Below are positions 1 through 6,247 of a stretch of 40,058 nt of DNA, one piece after another. The notes beneath the pieces are model-generated. The model searched no databases. It saw only the letters and a list, made by a program, of their open reading frames with translations, and was not told the DNA's origin. The first letter of the stretch is position 1; each line of letters starts with the position of its first letter. Position numbers and translations under genes: made by a program. Source of the DNA: an uncultured Pseudanabaenaceae cyanobacterium (GTDB lineage Bacteria; Cyanobacteriota; Cyanobacteriia; PCC-9006; JAAUQQ01); NCBI GenBank assembly GCA_937949725.1, contig CALECT010000071.1:1-40058 (forward strand), read 5' to 3'.

Positions 1-381
1 CCGAGCATAAAGCTCTGACTTATCCTCGTATTCCTCGTTATAGCGATTGGACACCATCTCAATCGCCAAAATAGGCGCAACATCCCCCTCTTCCCAAGTC
101 GCATAGCTGCGACGAGACTTTCCTTGCTTCCGCCGCTCCACCCCCAAGCTCAAAAAAGCATCCGGCACCACCGGCACCTTCGGACTAATCCCCGTCGTGT
201 GATACACCGCCATATCCACCGCAAAGAACCAATCCATCCGCTCTGACCACAGACTGGCCAGCGACAGCAGCAGCAGATTGGGCAGCAAATTCTGGTCTTC
301 GTTGTCCACAGGGGTATCGTCAGAGCAAGGTAGGTCTAAAGTGCTAGGTAAAGCTTGAACGTCCAAAGGTAGGGAAACCAT
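1..381 (-). CDS. Uma2 family (DUF820) endonuclease-like protein, partial (C-terminus outside window)
   Basis: An open frame runs without a stop from an ATG at 381 to the window edge (127 codons on the minus strand). Its second half has the Uma2/DUF820 signature: VPDAFLSLGVERR, then RRSYATWEEGDVAPILAIEM and the segment NRYNEEYEDKSELYA, which correspond to the family's conserved PD-(D/E)xK-like core (PDxFV ... E(V/I)xS). Uma2 proteins are widespread in multicopy in cyanobacteria. They are predicted restriction-like nucleases, but their biological role is not established. The N-terminal 40 residues are acidic and leucine-rich. The gene diverges from another Uma2 gene that starts 146 bases away, and the two belong to clearly different subtypes. 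Family assignment is fairly sure; function is not. Confidence 0.8.
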   Translation of the reverse strand, partial: MVSLPLDVQALPSTLDLPCSDDTPVDNEDQNLLPNLLLLSLASLWSERMDWFFAVDMAVYHTTGISPKVPVVPDAFLSLGVERRKQGKSRRSYATWEEGDVAPILAIEMVSNRYNEEYEDKSELYAR

Positions 382-527
382 ATTGTCCTTAGGCAATTCC
401 TGGGACTGTCGAGGCTGGGCCGGCTTCAATGCCAGCCACTTGACTCAATTGTAATGCGTTGGTTAGTCCAGGTGGGTTTGTTCCATAGGGCTGAGTACAA
501 TAGTGTCGCTGCATCAGCCACCGCTCG

Positions 528-1088
528 ATGATTGCCATCCCCGCTGGATTTAGCCCCGAAGAATATTTGGCCTTAGAAGAAGCAGCTCCAATGCGCCATG
601 AATTTCGACGTGGCTTGGTCTACGCCATGGCAGGTGGCAGCGATGACCATAGCCGACTCAGCATTAACCTGCTTACCGCGCTAAACCTCCACTTGCGCGA
701 GGGGGACTGCCAGTTTTATTCCGGTGATGTAAAAGTTAACTACGCTGCTGACTTTTACTATTACCCCGATGCCTTCGTCACCTGTGACCCCAAGGATAAA
801 GCCGATCGCTACGTAAAACGCCATCCCAAACTGGTCGCCGAAGTTCTATCGCCTTCCACAGGAGAGTTTGACCAAACCGAAAAGTTTCAGGACTACAGTA
901 AAATCCAGAGCCTGGAAGAATATGTCCTGATCGCGCAGGATGAAATGCGAGTTGAATGCCGTCGCCGCCAGTCAGGCCAAACAACCTGGGAAACCGTTGT
1001 TTACGGGCAAGGTGACGTTGTGAAGTTGGAGAGTATTGGCCTGGAAATTGCGATAGCCGAACTCTATCGAGGCATTCTCCTAGGCTGA
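528..1088 (+). CDS. Uma2 family (DUF820) endonuclease-like protein
   Basis: The product has 186 residues, the usual full length for Uma2/DUF820. Visible landmarks in order are the N-terminal SPEEYLALEE helix and HEFRRGLVYAMAGGS (common DUF820 entry motif), then YYYPDAFVTC (the conserved PD strand), KLVAEVLSPST (E plus SPST of the core), and the C-terminal EYVLIAQDEMRVECRRR. These form a PD-(D/E)xK-type nuclease fold by family knowledge. Activity and target are unknown. The ATG at 528 precedes the family's standard start region. A small gene follows after 7 bases and may be co-transcribed. The same pair recurs downstream as a decayed copy. Confidence 0.9.
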   Translation: MIAIPAGFSPEEYLALEEAAPMRHEFRRGLVYAMAGGSDDHSRLSINLLTALNLHLREGDCQFYSGDVKVNYAADFYYYPDAFVTCDPKDKADRYVKRHPKLVAEVLSPSTGEFDQTEKFQDYSKIQSLEEYVLIAQDEMRVECRRRQSGQTTWETVVYGQGDVVKLESIGLEIAIAELYRGILLG

Positions 1089-1095
1089 TGAAACG

Positions 1096-1422
1096 ATGGC
1101 AATGATGAAAAAAGGCTCTCGACTCATTGTCGTGGGTGAAGTTGAATACCGTTGGAGCATTCGCTGTAAACCCAGCTATGCCCAAGGGCTTTGTGAAAGT
1201 CCATTAACTGCAGCAAGTGAGCTTGCCGAATCGCCTGGTGCAACGCTCATCGTTAGCTTTCCAGCCCCCAGACCTGACAATTGGTTGGGGGAGAACGGCA
1301 TGACCGTTACCCCGCAGCATATTGCATCAAGCATTGCTCAAGGTCTCCAAGCAGGATGGAAGCCTGAGCAGCCAGGATCGACACAATATCTACAGTTTGT
1401 TGGTGACACTTCGGGAGCATAA
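1096..1422 (+). CDS. Small uncharacterised protein paired with Uma2
   Basis: This 108-residue protein is soluble-looking, with no signal peptide or membrane segment. Its core reads RLIVVGEVEYRW, then PLTAASELAESPGATLIVSF, then PAPRPDNWLG and GLQAGWKPEQPG. The pattern resembles small hypothetical proteins I have seen in cyanobacteria and planctomycetes, but I cannot name a domain. It begins 7 bases after the Uma2 stop, suggesting one transcript. A closely similar copy lies at 4274-4583, next to a Uma2 remnant, so the two genes have duplicated together. This supports the reading frame being real coding sequence. Function is unknown; no claim is made beyond the linkage to Uma2. Confidence 0.75.
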   Translation: MAMMKKGSRLIVVGEVEYRWSIRCKPSYAQGLCESPLTAASELAESPGATLIVSFPAPRPDNWLGENGMTVTPQHIASSIAQGLQAGWKPEQPGSTQYLQFVGDTSGA

Positions 1423-1539
1423 AAGCATTAGCCTTTCCTTCTCATGGCCGGGACCACATGAGGAAACAGTATCTTTTCAGAATTTGACAGGATTCACCGC
1501 TGTTGACGCTGTTACTATCCATAGCCTTAACGCCATGCC

Positions 1540-2349
1540 ATGACTTCAGCCACCCCTGAGACCAAGCCTGTTCCTAAATCTCCCCTACGTTTCCTCAAAA
1601 CCTGGAGCCTCACCTTCGTAGCCCTCACCGCCCTCAGCGGTGGCCTATCCATCTGGTTCTCGACAGCGCTTTGGGGCTATCCTTTCACCGCCCCAGCCTT
1701 ACCCGAAACCGTCAGCGAGTTTGACGAAATCCTCACCATCACCCCCTTTGAAGTTCTCGATGCGAGCTCGCCCACTTATCAACTTGCGCCGGAGGTGTTG
1801 AGCGATCGCAACTACCTCCAGCCCCTCGGCGACAGCGGCTACCTCGGCTCCACCAAATGCAACACCGAATACTGCCACCCCAGCCGCGTCCTCGTGCAAT
1901 TGGTCGAGCAAGGCAGCCTATCGGAGCAAAAGCCCACGCTGAGCGCTGAGCAGCTTGACCAAGCAGAACAACAGCTGCGCCAGGCCGACCTCTTGCTCAC
2001 CACTGACGGTGACTATGCAGAAACTGTTCTCTGGGAGTCAGGCTTGATTGTCGAAGCCATGGCCAATGACAAGCGCCATCTCTTCTATGCCATCAACGCA
2101 GGGCAGATCGAAAACGACCACTATCCCTATTACGAGATTGTCTTCCAGCAGGACAGCTTCGCTGCTCCCTTGGAACTGGGTGAAATGAATCAATTCTTTT
2201 ATGAAATTGCCGGCATTGAAGGCGCTGACTTCCGAGCAATGTGGATTCTGTTCACATTGCTGAGTTTGCCGGTGAGTCTCGTTATTGCGGTCTGCCTGTA
2301 TGAGATAGGGCGACGCCGCGATAGCACAGCCGCATCAACTGCTGCCTAG
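1540..2349 (+). CDS. Uncharacterised two-pass membrane protein with large outer domain
   Basis: The 269-residue product has one hydrophobic segment near residues 23-47 and a second near 233-256. A polar domain of about 180 residues lies between them, probably outside the cytoplasm. The C-terminal tail is short and basic (YEIGRRRDS). Two cysteines in KCNTEYC lie in the outer domain and could form a disulfide. Codon use is GC-rich and HIP1-bearing, like the rest of the chromosome, in contrast to the AT-rich island that follows. The start is an ATG directly behind another ATG-containing stretch, with no strong ribosome site. No family was recognised. Confidence 0.7.
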   Translation: MTSATPETKPVPKSPLRFLKTWSLTFVALTALSGGLSIWFSTALWGYPFTAPALPETVSEFDEILTITPFEVLDASSPTYQLAPEVLSDRNYLQPLGDSGYLGSTKCNTEYCHPSRVLVQLVEQGSLSEQKPTLSAEQLDQAEQQLRQADLLLTTDGDYAETVLWESGLIVEAMANDKRHLFYAINAGQIENDHYPYYEIVFQQDSFAAPLELGEMNQFFYEIAGIEGADFRAMWILFTLLSLPVSLVIAVCLYEIGRRRDSTAASTAA

Positions 2350-2363
2350 AAATGGCTTGTTTG

Positions 2364-2612
2364 ATGTCTATACATCTATGCCCAGCCACTCCAGATGACC
2401 TGGCCCTCCTACGCCACTGGGACCAGCAACCCCACGTCATCGCCTCAGACCCCAACGATGACTGGACTTGGAAAAGCGAGCTGGGCCGAGATGTGGACTG
2501 GCGCGAACAGCTTATTGGAACTGGATGGTAGAGTGATCTACTACCTGGACATTATCGACTCTGTCCGCGAAGAAGAGCATTGCTGGGGCTCCATGTTCCC
2601 GCCAACCTCCGC
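2364..2612 (+). pseudogene. Frameshifted GNAT acetyltransferase remnant
   Basis: Starting from ATG 2364, the frame reads like the N-terminus of an AAC(6')-type GNAT acetyltransferase: CPATPDDLALLRHWDQQPHV, then ASDPNDDWTWKSELGRDVDW and REQLIGTG. It then hits a TAG at 2529. The homology continues in another frame as LDGRVIYYLDIIDSVREEEH and CWG, and after a further shift as VPANLRA. At least two frameshifts and the loss of the acetyl-CoA-binding half make it non-functional. At about 2612 the sequence switches to a Uma2-like fragment. The apparent 120-residue ORF at 2395-2757 is a chance frame through this wreckage. Confidence 0.75.
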
Positions 2613-2695
2613 GCGCCTACTGAGTCTTAGAAGAAGTGGCTTCTGTAGCCTATTGCGGGCGGTAGCGATGACCACAGCTACCTCGGAATCTGGAA
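2613..2695 (+). pseudogene. Uma2 N-terminal fragment
   Basis: The bases around 2615-2633 (TCTTAGAAGAAG) match the LEE codons of the intact Uma2 gene at 528-1088. After an apparent deletion of about 30 bases, the match resumes at 2636 and includes GGTAGCGATGACCACAGC, the counterpart of the intact gene's GGSDDHS codons. An in-frame stop and the deletion show that it is dead. It is read here as the front end of the decayed cassette whose rear end lies at 4040-4583. Confidence 0.65.
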
Positions 2696-2844
2696 GAATC
2701 AGGGTGATTTCACCACGTTTGCTAGAGGATAACTTTAACCAGCAATCTTTCGTCTAATGGTATGCAAAGTCCAACAAGTAACTGGTCGCTCTAGTCTGTT
2801 ACTTTTATAAACTCGAATATAGTTCTGGGGAGAATATGCTTTGA

Positions 2845-3051
2845 GCGCTAAGGATAAAATGTCGCTTCCAGGTACATAAAGATGTAAAAACTGTGCTGCT
2901 TGCTTTCACGGTATGCAGTGGTGTGGCTGTAACCATGATTTTGCAGGCATTCCATGATTAGGATGGAATTGAAGTTCAAACCCAAGCTTCAGATTTGGAT
3001 AAGGATGCCTATTCTATGACCTACTTTCTAGGTTCGTTCCAAAGACTCTAG
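2845..3051 (+). pseudogene. Possible decayed coding fragment in AT-rich island
   Basis: One frame is open from about 2845 to the TAG at 3049 except for a single TAG at 2959. Its translation has coding-like composition: VHKDVKTVLLAFTVCSG and MILQAFHD before the stop, then DGIEVQTQASDLDKDAYSM and TYFLGSF after it. I recognise no family. It may be the remnant of a gene that arrived with the neighbouring FkbM methyltransferase, or a chance open frame. The remainder of 2696-3215 shows no other gene. It is AT-rich, and the last 50 bases before 3216 are dominated by TATA-like runs that may hold a promoter. Confidence 0.25.
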
Positions 3052-3215
3052 GGCTGGGGAAACTATAATCTGTCTTTAAGAAACAGTTTCATACTTCAGG
3101 CCACTGTGAGCTTTCTCTAAACTACCTGTAGTAATGCTTGACAGTCTACAGATTCCGCCATAATCTCTATTGTCAGATATAAGTGTAAAAATATACTAAA
3201 ATATATAGTTATTCG

Positions 3216-4004
3216 ATGAATAAAAAACTCCTCATTCACCAAGCAAAATATAGGTTGCAATTGTTGTTGCATCGGTTTGGATGGCAAATCTCCCGCCACA
3301 ATCCTGTCAAAACTGAAGATAATGTTTATGAGATTGAGAAGCGATTATTAAGAAACCCTAAATCGCCTGTAATTTTTGATGTTGGAGCTTGGGTTGGTAA
3401 GACAGTCAAGGCGCATCTGAGTGTCTTCCCAGATGCTACTGTCCATGCTTTTGAACCCTTCCCTTCTAGTTTTGACCAGCTTCAAAATGCTTTTGCTGAT
3501 AATGGTTCAGTGCAGGCTCAGCAGTTCGCAATGTCGAATGTAGTTGGCGAGGCGACTTTTTATTCGAATAATATTGAAACGACGAATTCTTTGTTAGCTT
3601 CTGAATCAACAGAGACTTCGGATGACTTCTTTCGAGATACGAAGGAGACAATTACCGTTCAAACAACAACTCTGGATGAGTATTGTGCACAGAATGATGT
3701 CGCTTCGATTGACTTGCTAAAACTGGATATTCAAGGTGGAGAACTGAATGCTTTAAAGGGGGCAACTCAGCTTCTTCAAGCTAAAGCTATATCCTTGATT
3801 TACTGTGAGGTTGAGTTCATTGAACACTACAAGGATAATCCGCTTTATCATGATGTTGCCAGCTTCTTAGAAGGCTATGGCTACAGCTTTTACAATTTTT
3901 ATGGAGCAGTTACAGATGAACATGGAGAGCTGTCTTGGGCAGATGCGTTATTCTACTCTCCAAATCTAAGAGCTGTAGTTAAGGGGACAGAGGCCAAGAA
4001 ATAG
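3216..4004 (+). CDS. FkbM family SAM-dependent methyltransferase
   Basis: The product has 262 residues. A class I SAM-binding core starts near residue 51 with PVIFDVGAWVGKT (motif I, although the usual GxNxG is altered to GAWVG). It continues with VHAFEPFPSSFDQL (acidic end of strand 2), the FkbM-type TTLDEYC and IDLLKLDIQGGELNALKGA (the D-x-(Q/E)G-E signature), and LIYCEVEF. FkbM enzymes O-methylate sugars or secondary metabolites, often in exopolysaccharide loci. No glycosyltransferases are nearby, so the substrate is unknown. Base and codon use are much more AT-rich than in the surrounding genes, suggesting transfer. The gene sits between two fragments of a broken Uma2 gene. Confidence 0.85.
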   Translation: MNKKLLIHQAKYRLQLLLHRFGWQISRHNPVKTEDNVYEIEKRLLRNPKSPVIFDVGAWVGKTVKAHLSVFPDATVHAFEPFPSSFDQLQNAFADNGSVQAQQFAMSNVVGEATFYSNNIETTNSLLASESTETSDDFFRDTKETITVQTTTLDEYCAQNDVASIDLLKLDIQGGELNALKGATQLLQAKAISLIYCEVEFIEHYKDNPLYHDVASFLEGYGYSFYNFYGAVTDEHGELSWADALFYSPNLRAVVKGTEAKK

Positions 4005-4039
4005 CGAACTTAATAGGGTTACTCTGCTATTCACTACCC

Positions 4040-4270
4040 ATGACAGGGTAACCCGAAAAAATAGAACTACATTATTATTCAAAGCTCAGCAGAATATTTC
4101 CTCATCGCCCAAGATGAAAAATACATAGAATGTTATCCTCGCCAGCTTGGATAAAAGATGGAGGAATAACCATGATTTCTTGTTTTCTGGGTGATCTGAG
4201 GGGCTAGAGATTATGGGGCTGAAAATCGCGAGCGCCAAACTCTATCGAGGCATTGCTCTAAGCCAATAGA
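4040..4270 (+). pseudogene. Uma2 C-terminal fragment
   Basis: A frame near 4068 reads IQSSAEYFLIAQDEKYIEC, matching IQSLEEYVLIAQDEMRVEC of the intact Uma2 gene. It breaks at a stop after PRQLG. The homology returns as LYRGIAL immediately before the TAG at 4268, matching LYRGILLG at the intact gene's end. The match may extend weakly back to about 4040 (CCGAAAA). It is the rear part of a dead Uma2 copy, directly upstream of the second small-protein copy, as in the intact cassette. Confidence 0.75.
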
Positions 4271-4273
4271 ACA

Positions 4274-4583
4274 ATGGCCATTACAAAACAACTCTCGAAT
4301 AATCGTTTTCGATGATGTTGAATATCGTTGGATGATTCGTCGTAATCTAAGTTATTCTCAGGGACTTTGCGAAAGTCCTCTAACAGTTGCCATAGAACTA
4401 GCCGAGCAGCCTAGTTCAACACTCATCGTCAGCTTTCCTGCACCTAGATCTGATAATTGGCTAGAGGAACATAGCATAACTGTCACCCCTTGGCGTATTG
4501 CTCCAGGTCTCCAAGCAGGATGGAAACCCGAGCAGTCTGGAGCGACCCAACATCTAGAGTTTGGCGGTGATCCTTTGGAGTAA
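4274..4583 (+). pseudogene. Second copy of the Uma2-linked small protein, 5' frameshift
   Basis: From about 4300 the frame reads RIIVFDDVEYRW, then GLCESPLTVAIELAE, STLIVSFPAPRSDNWLEE and PGLQAGWKPEQSG, closely matching the protein encoded at 1096-1422. The equivalent start codon is ATG 4274, but a 2-base loss before the conserved RIIV puts that start out of frame. A 4-residue deletion is also present near the middle. A shortened 83-residue protein could still begin at ATG 4332. It is more likely a decaying paralogue than a functional gene, but expression of the short form cannot be excluded. Confidence 0.65.
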
Positions 4584-4588
4584 AAGCT

Positions 4589-5263
4589 CTATACCCGCTG
4601 CCCAAAATATTGCTTCAGTACTGCCGAGCTACTGCCAAACCGTCGCAACGCCTCCGGCAAGTCCCGCCGCCGCACATCCCGCAGTAAATTCTTTGCCCCC
4701 CGAATGCGCTGCCCCACCGATGCCGTCTGTGCATCTAAAATCCGCGTTTGAAACGCCTCCTTCTCCTCCAGCGGCACAGAAATATCGCTCGCAAAGTAGT
4801 TCTCCAAAAAACGAAAGCCAGGTGTCAAATCAGCACTTTCCTGTAGCCCCGCCTCCACATCCGTCCAAAACTGAGCCGTGCGACTCGTCTGGTTACGAGC
4901 AATCATTTGGTAAGCCACGCCCACCACAATGATGTAGATATTCTTGAGGTCATACACCCGCGAGCCAATCTCCGTTCGCGAGTTAAGCAGAGCCACAAAG
5001 CCAAAGCCAAATAGCAACGCTTCAATCACTAGCTCCAGGTAATTGGTGGGTTTATTACTCAATGAAGCAATCATCCAAAATAGCGCCATGGGCAGCAGCA
5101 ACTGGAACACGGCCCACAGCCAAACACCAGGGTTTTTATAAGGTTCAAAAAATGGCAAGAACCGGCATTCTTCATCCAGCTCCTGAAATGCAACCATTAG
5201 ATTGATGAAGCCTGGTGTTGCGGCGATCGCCAACCAAGGCCACCAAGCTTGAAACCAAATCAA
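4589..5263 (-). CDS. Uncharacterised membrane protein
   Basis: The product has 224 residues. The N-terminal half holds hydrophobic segments at about residues 8-25, 47-67, 73-91 and 107-121, so it is probably a 3-4 pass membrane protein. The C-terminal 100 residues are soluble and charged, ending with a basic helix (GAKNLLRDVRRRDLPEALRR). No family was recognised. The gene lies 34 bases behind the 5298-6035 gene on the same strand, so the two are probably one operon. It ends 5 bases from the decayed plus-strand cassette, with no terminator visible between the convergent ends. Confidence 0.7.
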   Translation of the reverse strand: MIWFQAWWPWLAIAATPGFINLMVAFQELDEECRFLPFFEPYKNPGVWLWAVFQLLLPMALFWMIASLSNKPTNYLELVIEALLFGFGFVALLNSRTEIGSRVYDLKNIYIIVVGVAYQMIARNQTSRTAQFWTDVEAGLQESADLTPGFRFLENYFASDISVPLEEKEAFQTRILDAQTASVGQRIRGAKNLLRDVRRRDLPEALRRFGSSSAVLKQYFGQRV

Positions 5264-5297
5264 ACCCTTTCCCCACGCTGAAATGAACGTTTAAACC

Positions 5298-6035
5298 CTA
5301 ATATTTCCGATAGCTCAGCGATGACGCAGCTCTTGCCTTAGGCGAAACAATGCGATGCAACGCCAAACGCCCCTGGGCCGTAACCGTCAGATAGGTCTGG
5401 GCTGAAATCGCCTCCCGGTCGCTGCCCCAAATCTTAGGGAAAATCACCTGGAGCACCCCTGCACTGGCGCGGTCAATATAACCTCGCTGGTGGAGATGTT
5501 GCAGGATTTCCATCAAATAGTCCAGGGGGAGCTTCACCGTTTCAGTCAGGGCCTCTGCAGGGAGGGGGCGCTTTTCTAAGGCATGGAGGATCGCGATCGC
5601 CTGGTGATCCATCACCGCCACTGCCTCCTCCAGCGCTGCCACAAAAGGTCCAAACTCCACATGGTGAGCCAAGCGTTTTGCCATTTCCCCAGCCTTGGCC
5701 TTTACATCCGCCGCCGTCAAAATCTCCGTCGCTGCCCCCTCTAGCGCCTGTTCCAGAGGCTCCGGCACCTCAGCCTCAGTGCCTATGCTGGGCTTCAGCT
5801 GACGGTGGGCCAACGCATAGCGATCCTTGATGCAATCGTTGTGGGTCACCAGCTCTTGGATTTCTGCTAGCGCTTGAGTCACCTGGGAAGACAACGCCGC
5901 CCCAATGCGCTGGGCCGTTTGACGCAGGTCCGAAGGCAGGACGCTGTCCATCCGTGAAACCGTGACTACAAAGGCCTGAAGCACGACTGCATCGGTGACT
6001 TTCATGACTGTTGTTGCACCTGGCTTTAATTGCAC
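5298..6035 (-). CDS. Uncharacterised protein with winged-helix-like C-terminus
   Basis: The 245-residue product is soluble, mostly helical and alanine-rich. Residues about 160-205 (EKRPLPAEALTETVKLPLDY followed by LMEILQHLHQRGYIDR) resemble a winged-helix unit: a helix-turn-helix and then a wing. A DNA-binding role is therefore possible but unproven. The start at 6035 is the longest ATG; an internal Met at residue 11 (6005) would remove only a short leader. It probably heads a two-gene operon with the membrane protein downstream. Confidence 0.7.
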   Translation of the reverse strand: MQLKPGATTVMKVTDAVVLQAFVVTVSRMDSVLPSDLRQTAQRIGAALSSQVTQALAEIQELVTHNDCIKDRYALAHRQLKPSIGTEAEVPEPLEQALEGAATEILTAADVKAKAGEMAKRLAHHVEFGPFVAALEEAVAVMDHQAIAILHALEKRPLPAEALTETVKLPLDYLMEILQHLHQRGYIDRASAGVLQVIFPKIWGSDREAISAQTYLTVTAQGRLALHRIVSPKARAASSLSYRKY

Positions 6036-6247
6036 CTGAGCGGAATCCAGATTGGCTCCAGCGCTATGCCCAGGGCTTAATCCTTTGGTTTCCGATTGTT
6101 TTATAGCTTCATCATATCCAACTGTTTGGGCTGGGCATGACTTTCAGGAAGGTTCTTGAAGGAAGGTGATGAGAGTTCACATTTAGCCCAACCTAAGGAT
6201 TGGAAATATACTCCAAACTCTCCTTCCAAAGGATTACCTAAGCTGAG

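Noticed and set aside
1322..1543. A 73-residue ORF overlapping the small Uma2-linked gene
   Set aside because: It lies mostly in another frame of the small gene, has no family features and no counterpart in the second cassette.
2395..2757. A 120-residue plus-strand ORF
   Set aside because: It crosses the GNAT and Uma2 remnants in changing frames; only part of it matches the GNAT protein, so it is an accident of frameshifts, not a gene.
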